NCBI GenBank assembly: GCA_905214315.1
Contig: CAJMLN010000015.1
Coordinates: 1-41,544, forward strand
Length of the DNA stretch: 41,544 nucleotides
Reading direction: 5' to 3'
Source: an uncultured bacterium
GTDB taxonomy: Bacteria; Bacillota; Clostridia; Christensenellales; QALW01
Made by a program: the position numbers and the translations under genes. The notes under the pieces were generated by a model. It saw nothing but the letters and a program-made list of their open reading frames with translations. It ran no database searches and was not told the DNA's origin. Below are positions 1-8,797 of the stretch, one piece after another (within the stretch, counting starts at the first letter, position 1; every line of letters begins with the position of its first letter).

Positions 1-411
1 AAAGAGCTCGCTTTCTGCAAAGGCTGCATGGCCTGCCAAAAGACGGGGCGCTGCGTCATAAATGACGACGCACGGGAAATTACGCAAAAGATGCTTACGG
101 CTGACGTAATCGTCTTTGCTACGCCCGTTTATTATTACGAAATGTCCGGTCAGATGAAAACATTACTCGACCGCAGCAACCCCCTTTACAATACAAACTA
201 CGCCTTTCGGGATATCTATCTGTTAGCTGCCGCAGCCGATGAAGAAGCTTCAGCTGTAGACGGCGCAAGGACGGGCCTTTCCGGCTGGATCGTCTGTTTT
301 CCTAAAGCACGTCTGGCGGGCACGATATTTGCCGGCGGCGTTGAGTCCACAGGGCAGATTCAGGGTCATCCGGCATTAAAGAAAGCCTATGAGGCCGGCA
401 AAAATGTATAA
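1..411 (+). CDS. NAD(P)H-dependent FMN reductase / flavodoxin-like protein, 3' part
   Basis: This is the C-terminal 136 residues of a flavodoxin-fold oxidoreductase; the reading frame is open at base 1, so the start lies outside the window. It contains a Cys-rich segment near the beginning (FCKGCMACQ), typical of the iron-sulfur flavoprotein / NADPH-dependent FMN reductase group. It is followed by the core strand and FMN-contacting loop (ADVIVFATPVYYYEMSGQMK) and an acidic helix (TLLDRSNPLY). The family transfers electrons from NAD(P)H through bound FMN; the natural acceptor cannot be read from the sequence. The stop overlaps the start of the next gene by a few bases, so the two are probably co-transcribed. 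Confidence 0.8.
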   Translation, partial: KELAFCKGCMACQKTGRCVINDDAREITQKMLTADVIVFATPVYYYEMSGQMKTLLDRSNPLYNTNYAFRDIYLLAAAADEEASAVDGARTGLSGWIVCFPKARLAGTIFAGGVESTGQIQGHPALKKAYEAGKNV

Positions 412-922
412 AAAATTTCTCAGTGCTATGCTTTTGCTGTTATTATTCACTGCCGGCTGCGCTCATACAAAATCCCCGGCCGAATTTCCTGCCTCTTCAG
501 GAACGACTGATCCCAATACAACCGCAGAAATGCCTGTTTCTTCTGAAAATACCAAACACCCCGATACTGCGGAAAAAAGCCTGTACGTTAAAACCAGCGG
601 CATAATTTTCTCTCTTCAGCTCTATGATAATGCCGCTGCAGAAGCTTTTGAAGAACTCCTGCCCTTAACGCTAACCATGAACGAACTGAACGGAAATGAA
701 AAATTCTTTTATCTTTCTTCTGAATTTCCCATCGCGCCGAGCAATTCCACCGCCCTTCATTCGGGAGATTTAATGCTTTACGGCTCAAACTGTCTGGTGC
801 TGTTCTATCAAAGCTTTTCTACTTCCTACAGTTATACCCCTCTGGGCCGTATAAAGGACGCAACCCTGCTTCCTCAAGCTTTGGGAAGCAAAGAAGCAAT
901 TGTACACTTTTATTTTACATAG
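404..922 (+). CDS. Small secreted lipoprotein with cyclophilin-like core
   Basis: A 172-residue protein that begins with a lipoprotein signal peptide: MYKK, a Leu-rich hydrophobic stretch, then a lipobox ending TAGC, so the mature protein should be lipid-anchored at about residue 21. A Ser/Thr/Pro-rich linker follows. The remaining ~110 residues (SGIIFSLQLYDNAAAEAFEELLPLTLTM, here split over several strands, through LVLFYQSF and YTPLGRI) resemble the cyclophilin-like domain seen in Bacillota lipoproteins beside flavodoxins. That resemblance is from memory of the pattern, so it is only moderately secure. The start at 404 is preferred over 389 because GAGG lies 9 bases ahead and the signal peptide starts cleanly there. 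It overlaps the flavin reductase gene. Confidence 0.75.
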   Translation: MYKKFLSAMLLLLLFTAGCAHTKSPAEFPASSGTTDPNTTAEMPVSSENTKHPDTAEKSLYVKTSGIIFSLQLYDNAAAEAFEELLPLTLTMNELNGNEKFFYLSSEFPIAPSNSTALHSGDLMLYGSNCLVLFYQSFSTSYSYTPLGRIKDATLLPQALGSKEAIVHFYFT

Positions 923-1074
923 AAATAATTTAGAAATAATTTTTTTGCAACGTCAAGTCATGAATTTCATCTTCCAGCGGATTTCCCGTAGAAAAGGCCA
1001 CAATTTTCAGACCCCTTTTCTTTGAATTTTTTATGAAAAAGTGTTTTTATCCATTAAAAAATCAAGATTCTACA

Positions 1075-1103
1075 TTGTACAATCCGCCCGGCAATGATAC
1101 AAT
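1075..1103 (+). promoter_or_regulatory. Sigma-A promoter of the glycosidase gene
   Basis: TTGTAC (1075-1080), a 17-base spacer and TACAAT (1098-1103) lie 31 bases upstream of the glycosidase start; AAGGAG at 1120-1125 is the ribosome binding site. The rest of the 923-1133 gap is AT-rich and shows no other clear element. Confidence 0.65.
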
Positions 1104-1133
1104 AAAAATATCCTGAGATAAGGAGTAAATTGG

Positions 1134-2873
1134 ATGGAAAGAATCTGGAATAAAAACAACGACAACGGCGCGGTGCATGCCATCGGAAACGGACGGATCT
1201 GCGTGTATGAAATCGGGCCCGAAATCCTGCAGGCTTTTGGCTATCCGTATTCGGCCGGCACCTGCTTTTCACTCACCTCCGGTGCAGAAAGCTGCGTTTC
1301 CCGGCGCAAACCCGGCACAAATACCTGGGAGCATATTCTGGAAAACGGAGCGGTCTTTACCGATATTGCCGACAGCGTATCCCACTGCTTTATCAGAAAA
1401 ATTTCATCCGACAAGCCGCTTACCCTCACCCTATCCCTGCATGAGGACGAAGACGCCGTATTAAAAGAAAATACCCTGTATTTAAGCACCCCGCGGGGAA
1501 ACAGCTATTATAACTACCGCGTCAATGCGGACGTCAAAAACGTATTCAAAGCCGTAAACTGTACCTTTACACAAACCCGGCCGCGGGAATACAGCCTCTG
1601 CATTTCTTCCGGAACCTGTTATCTCCTCTTTGGCGAAACCGAAGAAAAAACAGATGCGGCACTGCTTGCGGGTTTTGAAGAAATCCGGCGGCGTACAGAA
1701 CAGAATTGGCAGGAATATTTAACGCAGATGAAGCCTTTTTCGCCCGCGCTCAAGGACATATGCGAGAATATCGCCGTACTGATCAAGGCGCAGCAAGGAG
1801 AAGACGGCGGCGTGCTGGCGGGCTATAACTACCATCTGGCCTACGTCCGCGACCAATACGGCACGGCCCGGGGGCTGATGGCCATGGGCTTTATGAACGA
1901 GGCCAAAGCTATTATGTACTATTACAAAGCGGTGTTTGATGAAAAAGGCGAGCTGCACAATGCCCAAAGCATCGGCGACCACAGCGTATTCCATATTCAT
2001 GAAAACGACGCCGTTGAAATTACTGGATATCTGGTTCTGCTGGCCTTTCAGATCTACGAGCAGACAAAGGACGATGTCTTCCTGCAGGATATGCTGCCGC
2101 TGATCCGCTGGGCCATACAAAAACAGAAGGAACAGCTGAAAGACAATATGCTGCCGTTTAACGGAGATGAAACCTATATTGCCGGCGGCATGCTTCCGCG
2201 CGATACCATTTATGACGGCAGCGCCGAAGCCACCATGCTGTTTTTAACCTCCCTAAGGCATTATTTGGCTGTTTTTGACGACATAGAGCTGCAAAAGCTC
2301 TATGAGGAAATCCGCAGGGCCTATCCGGCAAACTTTATTGCGCAGGATGCGCTTTATACCAATAATCCCAAGCGCATGGCTCCGGAGGAATATCCGCCGT
2401 CCCGCAACGGCGTATGCGAAGGCTGCGGCGCATTCGGCATCACATTTAAAAACAGATACGGGCGCTACTGCTGCCCCGCCTGCCTGGAAAAGAACACTCC
2501 CGGACCGCGAATACAGGAGCGCTTTCTGCTTCCCGCCGTTTCCCTGGCGCCGGTATATATCGGCGCCGACTGCGTCCCCCTTGCGGTGATCCGGCACATG
2601 GTACGGCCGCTGAAGGAAAATTTCCGGAAAAACAACGTCATTTCCGGTCTGGACGCCGGCGAGGTGGGCTACTCCTACGGTTTTTTCCTGATGGCGCTGC
2701 TGACGCTGGAAGATCCCATGGCGGAAGAAATTTACAACTATCTTCTCCGCCTGCTGGACGAGGCCGGAGCCTGGGTGGAATACTATAAAAACGGCATTGC
2801 CTTCAATACCCGCTGCCGCCCCTGGGAAAGTGGGATCAATATAGAAGCCCTGATCCGTTTTGAAGAAAAATAA
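1134..2873 (+). CDS. Six-hairpin (alpha/alpha)6 glycosidase-like protein with Cys4 insertion
   Basis: A 579-residue protein with no signal peptide, so cytoplasmic. The N-terminal ~190 residues look like a beta-sandwich; the rest matches the (alpha/alpha)6 toroid of GH15-type and related glycosidases, with motifs such as YVRDQYGTARGL, ENDAVEITGYLV and GDETYIAGGMLPRDTIYDGS carrying candidate catalytic acids. The substrate is unknown. The odd part is an insertion near residues 426-451 with C428-x2-C431 and C447-x2-C450, spaced like a small zinc ribbon, which I do not associate with this fold. The start has AAGGAG 8 bases ahead. The gene is a single transcription unit: its own promoter upstream and a strong hairpin terminator downstream. 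Confidence 0.75.
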   Translation: MERIWNKNNDNGAVHAIGNGRICVYEIGPEILQAFGYPYSAGTCFSLTSGAESCVSRRKPGTNTWEHILENGAVFTDIADSVSHCFIRKISSDKPLTLTLSLHEDEDAVLKENTLYLSTPRGNSYYNYRVNADVKNVFKAVNCTFTQTRPREYSLCISSGTCYLLFGETEEKTDAALLAGFEEIRRRTEQNWQEYLTQMKPFSPALKDICENIAVLIKAQQGEDGGVLAGYNYHLAYVRDQYGTARGLMAMGFMNEAKAIMYYYKAVFDEKGELHNAQSIGDHSVFHIHENDAVEITGYLVLLAFQIYEQTKDDVFLQDMLPLIRWAIQKQKEQLKDNMLPFNGDETYIAGGMLPRDTIYDGSAEATMLFLTSLRHYLAVFDDIELQKLYEEIRRAYPANFIAQDALYTNNPKRMAPEEYPPSRNGVCEGCGAFGITFKNRYGRYCCPACLEKNTPGPRIQERFLLPAVSLAPVYIGADCVPLAVIRHMVRPLKENFRKNNVISGLDAGEVGYSYGFFLMALLTLEDPMAEEIYNYLLRLLDEAGAWVEYYKNGIAFNTRCRPWESGINIEALIRFEEK

Positions 2874-3085
2874 AAGACCGCCGCGGCAAAATAGCAAAAC
2901 ACCTCCGCCGGGCGACAGTACAAAATCCTATGTTTCTACGGAATAGCAGGCCCCGCCCGCTTCTTCTTAGCACAGGATTTTCGCTCGCTGCGAAAAGCGG
3001 CTTTGCCCAGATTTCCCGCAGCATTAAAAAAGGCGGCCGAAAATTTTTTGTGCAATATTTAATTCACTTTTTTGACAAGCAGAAC

Positions 3086-3125
3086 AAGGCTCCGGTAAAA
3101 TTTACCGGAGCCTTGCTGTTTTTCT
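3086..3125 (+). terminator. Intrinsic terminator after the glycosidase gene
   Basis: A perfect 14-base inverted repeat (3086-3099 with 3101-3114, core GGCTCCGGTAAA) is followed by GCTGTTTTTCTG. It sits between convergent genes; the T-run favours the plus strand. The 2874-3085 stretch before it shows no credible gene. Confidence 0.75.
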
Positions 3126-3163
3126 GATTTTTGTCTGCTGCAGCCCAGAAAGAGAACATTTTT

Positions 3164-4825
3164 TTAAGCTAAACTGCTCTTTCCGTTTTCCAAAGCAATC
3201 AATCCGTGCACATTTTCCTGCAGCAATCTGCTTTCACCGCCGGCATACCGGTACAGATCAAACAGTTTATTTCCCTTTTTTACGCAATAATAAATTTCGC
3301 TCATATCTGCATTGACGATCGGCGCGCTCATATACGAAGACGACACCTCCCCGGCAATAACAATGCTTTCCCCGGCGGCAAAAAGCTTCAGTATACCGCT
3401 GGTCTCCGCCGAACTTTCTCCTATCTGAATATCCGCAAAATACAGCATTTTCTCCGCGTCGTTGGAAAGCACGGTCTGCGCGCTGTAGCTTCTGTTTTCA
3501 CTGCTGTAGATCGTACCGGCGTCGCCGCAGAGCAGCCGCGGCTCCCCGTTGCCGTCCACAGCGTAAAGCTCTGCCTTGCTGTTCTGAGGATTTTTCAGAT
3601 ACGTCGCCGTATCGGAAAGCTCATAATATGTTAAATTTTCCACATAGCCCGAGGCAACGCGCTGCGTTTCAATACTGCCGTTTTTCCACTTAAGCAGATA
3701 AACCGCATTATCCTGCAGGGTTGCCCCCGGGGCTAAAAGAAATCCGGTATTCTTTTCGCTGTTGACAGCTACGTTATAGAGCGTATCTTCATCGGTATTG
3801 CGCACCAGCCGGGTGGAACGTCCCTCGATATCACAGTAATAAATGCTGTACAGTCCCTCTTCAAAGGAATCGCACACGCTGTATACAATGCCTTTAGCCG
3901 GATCGGTCACCGCCTCGCTATTAAAAAAGCTGACGTTTTCGGCAAGCTTTTTGCTGCGCAGATTCTGCAGATCCACCGCTATTAAATCTCCGCTTCTTGC
4001 GGTTAAATCATAATTACACAGCAAATAGACTATGCTCTGATCATCCGTAACCGAAGGGTAATACACATTTTCAAACGTCTTATTCTTTTTAAAATTCTGC
4101 GCAAATATCCGGTAGCTATACAGCGTATCGTCAAAGGACTCTCCGGTAATCACCGCAGAGCCCGAGCCGGATACCCACATTACCGGCGCGCAGTTCTCAT
4201 CGACCACAACGGAAGCGCCCGTCGCTGCTTCGTAGCAGATCAGCCGGGAACGGATCTGCGGATAGGTATTGGGCTTTTCGGCAAATAAATACTGCCCGTT
4301 TTGGGAAAAACGGATCGTATTGGATACAACGCCCGTATCCAGCGGCACCGTAACACCGTTACGGTATAAATACAGAAGCCCCAGGGTACCGCTGCCGTCC
4401 ATGGCCGTGGTAAAGGCAACCGCCTCCATACCGGCAACCGTACGCCAGGAGCTGACGCCGCTGCCCAGCAGAAGGGTTTCCTCTCCGGTAAAAAGATACA
4501 ACGCGCCGCCTGATACATACAGCATTTTGCCCGAAGCAGCGTCAATGGCGTAATCCGCCGTATAAACCGGATCTTCCGCCGCGGGATCGTATACATTCTC
4601 CGCCGCAAGAAGCGTTTCCCCGTTTCGCAGCATATAGATATTTCCGTCTTTAAAATACGGCACAAACGGAATCGTCTCCTCCAGCCGGTTGGCAACGATA
4701 TGCTCGCCGGTGCTTAAAGGCGCAAAGCGTGTGGAAAAATACCAAACGGCCGAGAGCAGGGCAATCAGACATACCGTAGCGGCGCCGCCGAGCAGCGCCG
4801 CAGTCTTTTTACTGCTTTTGGTCAT
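3164..4825 (-). CDS. Membrane-anchored beta-propeller-like protein
   Basis: A 553-residue protein with a short basic N-terminus (MTKSSKK), one transmembrane segment at about residues 9-31 and a long extracytoplasmic region built from repeated short beta strands. Many repeats read 'YS...', 'LY.YRNG' or 'IYYCDIEG', as in TolB/DUF5050-type propellers. I do not recognise a named family. An upstream extension of the frame to 5011 is rejected because it runs through the preceding gene and is Arg/Pro-rich. The ATG at 4825 has GGAGG (4831-4836) at good spacing. It overlaps the DivIVA-like gene by 17 bases, which suggests translational coupling and a common role at the cell envelope (inference). Confidence 0.75.
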   Translation of the reverse strand: MTKSSKKTAALLGGAATVCLIALLSAVWYFSTRFAPLSTGEHIVANRLEETIPFVPYFKDGNIYMLRNGETLLAAENVYDPAAEDPVYTADYAIDAASGKMLYVSGGALYLFTGEETLLLGSGVSSWRTVAGMEAVAFTTAMDGSGTLGLLYLYRNGVTVPLDTGVVSNTIRFSQNGQYLFAEKPNTYPQIRSRLICYEAATGASVVVDENCAPVMWVSGSGSAVITGESFDDTLYSYRIFAQNFKKNKTFENVYYPSVTDDQSIVYLLCNYDLTARSGDLIAVDLQNLRSKKLAENVSFFNSEAVTDPAKGIVYSVCDSFEEGLYSIYYCDIEGRSTRLVRNTDEDTLYNVAVNSEKNTGFLLAPGATLQDNAVYLLKWKNGSIETQRVASGYVENLTYYELSDTATYLKNPQNSKAELYAVDGNGEPRLLCGDAGTIYSSENRSYSAQTVLSNDAEKMLYFADIQIGESSAETSGILKLFAAGESIVIAGEVSSSYMSAPIVNADMSEIYYCVKKGNKLFDLYRYAGGESRLLQENVHGLIALENGKSSLA

Positions 4826-5378
4826 CCGCGGCCTCCGTACCCGGTTCCTCCCCGGCAAGGCCCATTTCACGGCAAAGCTCCCCCAAATCCGCCCCCGCGC
4901 CTTTTGCAATTTCCTCGGCCAGGGAATCCTCCTTTGCGCTGGGAAGCTGCGCGCTCTCCAGCGCCTCCAGCCGGGTATCCGCCCAGGAGCACAGGCCCGC
5001 AAACTGCTCATCGATTTTCTCCAGCATATCCTTTGCCTCCGCGCGCAGCTTGTTCAGGTTGGCCGCGGCAGACTGCATTCCCGTTACCCATTCATCGTGC
5101 AGCCGCTGACAGGCCATATCGCTCTCCTGCGCCCTCTGGCGGTAATCCTCTTCAATCTCCTTAGCATGAACGGTAGCCTCCAGCATCACTTTGGCAATCA
5201 CGCTCTCCTTTTCTTCAAAGGACGCGATCTTCTCCTTCATCTGTGCGCACTGCGTCTGCTGCTCTGTCAGCTGCGCCTGCAAAGCCGCTATTTTCTCTTC
5301 ATAGCCGTTTTTCAGATCCTTTATAAAGGCGTCCACTTCTTTTGCCTTATATTTTCCAAGCCTCGATTTAAATTCCAT
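4809..5378 (-). CDS. DivIVA-like coiled-coil protein
   Basis: A 189-residue protein. Its first ~25 residues (EFKSRLGKYKAKEVDAFIKD) match the DivIVA N-terminal pattern, in which a short loop binds curved membrane and a conserved 'EVDAFI' helix begins the coiled coil. Residues ~25-130 are heptad-like and rich in Glu, Gln, Ala and Lys (EEKIAALQAQLTEQQTQ), ending in an acidic tail. DivIVA proteins mark poles and septa and recruit cell-wall machinery; this one may be a paralog such as a GpsB/SepIVA-like protein. It begins 3 bases after pncB and overlaps the next gene, a membrane propeller protein, that it may organise (inference). Confidence 0.7.
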   Translation of the reverse strand: MEFKSRLGKYKAKEVDAFIKDLKNGYEEKIAALQAQLTEQQTQCAQMKEKIASFEEKESVIAKVMLEATVHAKEIEEDYRQRAQESDMACQRLHDEWVTGMQSAAANLNKLRAEAKDMLEKIDEQFAGLCSWADTRLEALESAQLPSAKEDSLAEEIAKGAGADLGELCREMGLAGEEPGTEAADDQKQ

Positions 5379-5381
5379 CTT

Positions 5382-6821
5382 CTATTTCCTCTCCGCTCCG
5401 GCCTGCTCAAGCAGCTGCTTTTTCAGCTGATACAGCTTATCCGAAAGATCCACTTTATATACATGCGGCCGGGTCAGCCGTTTGTATTCATCCCAGAACG
5501 TATCCATCTGCGCAAAATAATTTTTTTGTATCTCCTTCAGCGAAGGGGAATCATATACCTTTTTTCCGTCCTTGAATACAGGCACCAGCAAGGGCTTAAC
5601 GGTAAAATCCGTAATCGTCATTCTTTTCCAGGTATCCACAGGGTCAAAAATAGTAAGCGGCGCTTCAGTATTAATCTTTTCTTCATCTAGGGTAATCAGA
5701 TCCGCAACGGCCTTGCCGTCGGCCCTGCCGTATATCCGCCAAACCTGCTTATAGCCGGGGTTTGTCACCTTGACGGCATTTTCGCTTATCTTGATTTTCG
5801 GAATCATCTTTCCGTTTACAACCTCCGCGGCCAGTTTATATACGCCGCCCAGCGCCGGAAGATCGTCGCTGGTAATCAGCTTTGTACCCACGCCGTAAAC
5901 GTCAATTCTGGCGCCCTGCATTTTCAGATCCCATATTACGTTTTCATCCAGATCACCCGAGGCAAAGATCTTTGCATTTTCAAAGCCGGCCTCATCCAGC
6001 ATTTTTCTGGCGCGCTTGCTCAGATATGCCAGATCGCCCGAATCCAGCCGGATACCGGTCGGCTCATACCCTTTGGCCCGCAGCTCTTTAAAAACCGTAA
6101 TGGCATTGGGCACGCCGCTTTTGAGCGTATTGTACGTATCCACCAGCAACAGACAGCCGCCGGGATACATCTCCGCATAGGCCCGGAAGGCCGAAAGCTC
6201 ATCCGGAAACGACATCACCCAGCTGTGCGCATGGGTTCCGCCGATGGGTACGTCAAACAGCTGACCGGTCAGAACATTGCTGGTGCCTGCGCACCCGCCG
6301 ATCATCGCCGCCCTTGCCCCGTAAATACCGGCGTCCGGTCCCTGCGCGCGGCGCAGGCCGAATTCCAGCACCGTGGCGCCCTCGGCGGCAGTCGTCACCT
6401 TACTGGCCTTAGTTGCAATCAGCGTCTGATGGTTAATAATATTCAACAGCGCCGTCTCTATCAGCTGCGCCTCCATAATCGGCGCTTTCACGCGGATAAG
6501 CGGCTCCCGTGGGAATACGGGCGTTCCCTCCTCTACGGCATAAATTTCGCCGGAAAAATGAAACTCCTTTAAATAGCGCATAAAATCCTCATCAAAGATA
6601 TTTAAGGATCGCAGATAGTCCAGATCCTCTTCTTCAAAATGAAGATTTTCAATATATTCTATCGCCTGCTCCAGCCCGGCCATAATCGCATATACGCTGT
6701 TATTCTGCAGCGGGCGGAAAAACAGATCAAACACGGCAACATTATCCTTCATCCCGTTTTTCAGATAGCCGTTCATCATCGTAAGCTGATACAAATCCGT
6801 CATCATTGTAAGATTTCTCAT
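5382..6821 (-). CDS. pncB: Nicotinate phosphoribosyltransferase
   Basis: A 479-residue enzyme that joins nicotinate to PRPP, with ATP hydrolysis, to give nicotinate mononucleotide in the salvage route to NAD. Diagnostic stretches are TDLYQLTMMNGY at the N-terminus, EFGLRRAQGPDAG, GGTHAHSWV (the His in this loop is the one phosphorylated in the family), GIRLDSGDLAYLS, FASGDLDE and VYGVGTKLITS in the phosphoribosyl-binding part. The length fits the family. The start at 6821 (MRNLTMMTDL) is chosen because GGAGGAG lies just upstream and the earlier in-frame ATGs fall inside lgt. It starts one base after the lgt stop, so it belongs to the ispE-lgt operon. Confidence 0.95.
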   Translation of the reverse strand: MRNLTMMTDLYQLTMMNGYLKNGMKDNVAVFDLFFRPLQNNSVYAIMAGLEQAIEYIENLHFEEEDLDYLRSLNIFDEDFMRYLKEFHFSGEIYAVEEGTPVFPREPLIRVKAPIMEAQLIETALLNIINHQTLIATKASKVTTAAEGATVLEFGLRRAQGPDAGIYGARAAMIGGCAGTSNVLTGQLFDVPIGGTHAHSWVMSFPDELSAFRAYAEMYPGGCLLLVDTYNTLKSGVPNAITVFKELRAKGYEPTGIRLDSGDLAYLSKRARKMLDEAGFENAKIFASGDLDENVIWDLKMQGARIDVYGVGTKLITSDDLPALGGVYKLAAEVVNGKMIPKIKISENAVKVTNPGYKQVWRIYGRADGKAVADLITLDEEKINTEAPLTIFDPVDTWKRMTITDFTVKPLLVPVFKDGKKVYDSPSLKEIQKNYFAQMDTFWDEYKRLTRPHVYKVDLSDKLYQLKKQLLEQAGAERK

Positions 6822-6822
6822 A

Positions 6823-7755
6823 TTATTTCTCCTCCAGCACATTCGATGCGTCATCATTTTCTTTTTCCGGCTCGGCCGGTTGGGACGAGGCGCTTATCCC
6901 CTGCTTTTTTTTACTCTTTATCAAAGGTATTTCCGTAGTATAATTTTTAATTCTAAGCACCACCAAAACAACAATTGCCGCAAGGCACAATACAATGCTC
7001 AGCACCGCTGAAACCGGTATATTGCCTATCGTCAGCTGATCCGTGCGCAGCCATTCTACAATGCCCCGTTCAAAACCGTAAAGTGCAAAATACAGCAGAG
7101 TGAGCTGCCCATGATATTTTTGCCGGAAAAAAAACCAGGTCAAAAAGATGCAGATTCCCAGGCACCACATTGATTCATAAAAAAAGGTTGCCTGATACCA
7201 GCCCGCGGGATCCAATCCTTTGGGATCATCTAAATACACCGCATAGGGAAAAAACTGCAGCGAAGGGTTTTCCACCAGCGCGCCATGCGCCTCCTGGTTA
7301 AAGAAATTTCCCCAGCGTCCAATTGCCTGCCCCAGAGCCAGCGGTGCAGCGCAGATATCCACCAACTGCAGAAAACGGTATTTTTGTTTTGAGAATCTAC
7401 CATACAGCAGCAGTGCAATAACACCGCCGATAATTCCCCCATATATCGCTAATCCGCCGCTGCGGATATCTACGATGTTTTTTAAGGTAGCAAGAAAATC
7501 TCCGGGTATATAATAATTATTCCATTCAAAAATCACATAATACCCTCTGGCGCCAACCACCGCACCGATCAGCACGACAATGAGCATATCAATAGCCAAA
7601 TCCGAGGAGTAGCCCCGCCGCCGGCAATTGTAAGAAGCCAGCAAAAAGGCCAATAAAAAGCCTGTCGCGATACACACACCGTACCAGTAGATGTCAAAAC
7701 CGGGAATGCCGAGGAAATCCTCAATAAATACCCCTGTTTTTGAAAGAAAGTTCAT
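6823..7755 (-). CDS. lgt: Prolipoprotein diacylglyceryl transferase
   Basis: A 310-residue integral membrane enzyme that moves diacylglycerol from phosphatidylglycerol to the lipobox Cys of prolipoproteins. The Lgt signature is present as GQAIGRWGNFFNQEAHG, and so are the GGLAIYGG loop and the C-terminal RGIVEWLRTDQ segment, with about seven hydrophobic helices between them. In the loop a Tyr stands where E. coli has His103, a substitution I believe occurs in other Bacillota. The start at 7755 overlaps the ispE stop as ATGA and has AGGAGG ahead. A charged C-terminal tail of ~40 residues extends past the last helix. Several lipoproteins in this window would be its substrates. Confidence 0.93.
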   Translation of the reverse strand: MNFLSKTGVFIEDFLGIPGFDIYWYGVCIATGFLLAFLLASYNCRRRGYSSDLAIDMLIVVLIGAVVGARGYYVIFEWNNYYIPGDFLATLKNIVDIRSGGLAIYGGIIGGVIALLLYGRFSKQKYRFLQLVDICAAPLALGQAIGRWGNFFNQEAHGALVENPSLQFFPYAVYLDDPKGLDPAGWYQATFFYESMWCLGICIFLTWFFFRQKYHGQLTLLYFALYGFERGIVEWLRTDQLTIGNIPVSAVLSIVLCLAAIVVLVVLRIKNYTTEIPLIKSKKKQGISASSQPAEPEKENDDASNVLEEK

Positions 7756-8636
7756 TCGTTCGCCTCCTGTATAAGTTCCATTTTTCCGTTTATCGTACTG
7801 CATATGCAATGCCATAAACCGTCAAAAGCACTTTCTGCGCGCCGTGCCTCCGAAAGACTCTCAAACACGCCGAACACGGCGCTGCCGCTGCCGGTCATAC
7901 TGCAAAACAGCGCGCCGCTGTCCTTCATTTTTCGCAGCAAACCGTCTACTGTTCCGCTGACCTCCTGCGCCGCTCTCTGCAGCACATTTCCGCCAAAGAG
8001 TGAAAAAGCCCTGCTATTTCCCCCTTCAAGCACACGAAGGAACCCTTCGGTATCAGGCCGTTTGGAACTGCCAAGGGCATCATACCGTTGATATACAAGT
8101 GCGGTAGAAGCCGGCCGCTCCGCCTGCATAGCACACAGCAGCACCTGCTCCGGAACTGATTCCAACGGCGTCAGCTTTTCCCCGATTCCTGCGGCACGGG
8201 CGGCGCTCTCTCCCAGCATAAACGGAACATCCGCCCCCACGGCAAGCGCGGATTTTTCCAGCTGCGGCTGACGCAGCGGCTCGCCGAACAACCGGTTCAG
8301 CCCCAGCAGGACGGCGGCTGCATCGGCACTGCCGCCGCCCAAGCCAGCACCGCAGGGAATCCGTTTTTCAATATAAACCTCACAACCACAGGGAAGCGCC
8401 GTCTGTTCAAAAAATTTTTGAGCAGCCCGATACGCCGTATTCTTTTCGTCCACAGGAATATCCGGAGAACTGCAGGCCAAGCGAATATCGCTGCCTGTTT
8501 TTTTGATATGTACTGTATCAAAAAGCGTGATCTTCTGCATAACGGTATCCAGCAAATGATATCCCCGCGCATCCGTCCCTGTAATATCCAGCGTCCAATT
8601 GATCTTGGCCGCAGCTTCTATCGTAAGCGCCTGCAT
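7752..8636 (-). CDS. ispE: 4-diphosphocytidyl-2-C-methyl-D-erythritol kinase
   Basis: A 294-residue GHMP-family kinase of the non-mevalonate (MEP) isoprenoid route; it phosphorylates the 2-hydroxyl of CDP-methylerythritol. Typical features are AAAKINWTLDITG at the N-terminus, RGYHLLDTVMQ, the ATP-binding glycine loop PCGAGLGGGSADAAAVL, and GADVPFML. The C-terminal MTGSGSAVFGVF closes the GHMP fold. The length is normal. It is the first gene of an operon whose other members (lgt, pncB, divIVA-like, propeller) are not functionally linked in an obvious way. A possible promoter lies at 8671-8700. Confidence 0.95.
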   Translation of the reverse strand: MQALTIEAAAKINWTLDITGTDARGYHLLDTVMQKITLFDTVHIKKTGSDIRLACSSPDIPVDEKNTAYRAAQKFFEQTALPCGCEVYIEKRIPCGAGLGGGSADAAAVLLGLNRLFGEPLRQPQLEKSALAVGADVPFMLGESAARAAGIGEKLTPLESVPEQVLLCAMQAERPASTALVYQRYDALGSSKRPDTEGFLRVLEGGNSRAFSLFGGNVLQRAAQEVSGTVDGLLRKMKDSGALFCSMTGSGSAVFGVFESLSEARRAESAFDGLWHCICSTINGKMELIQEANE

Positions 8637-8670
8637 ACAACCCTCTTTTAAAACCCAATCTTTTGTCTAT

Positions 8671-8700
8671 AGTATAATACTTTTACTGCAAAAAGGCAAA
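8671..8700 (-). promoter_or_regulatory. Possible promoter of the ispE operon
   Basis: On the minus strand TTTGCC (8695-8700), 18 bases, then TATACT (8671-8676) precede ispE by about 35 bases. The -35 is a poor match. Confidence 0.4.
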
Positions 8701-8758
8701 CGCCATAAAAAAAATCAGTTGATTTTTTTCATTCTGTAATGATTTTTTCACAAATATA

Positions 8759-8767
8759 TGGTACAAT
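8759..8767 (+). promoter_or_regulatory. Extended -10 promoter of the SDR gene
   Basis: TGGTACAAT at 8759-8767 is an extended -10 element 30 bases before the SDR start. No good -35 is visible, which extended -10 promoters can tolerate. Confidence 0.45.
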
Positions 8768-8797
8768 AATAAAAAAAGAAAAGGATGAAGCAATGCT

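Noticed and set aside
4689..5690. Plus-strand frame of 333 codons over the divIVA/pncB region
   Set aside because: It runs antisense to well-supported pncB and DivIVA-like frames and is rich in Leu/Arg/Gln as antisense shadows are.
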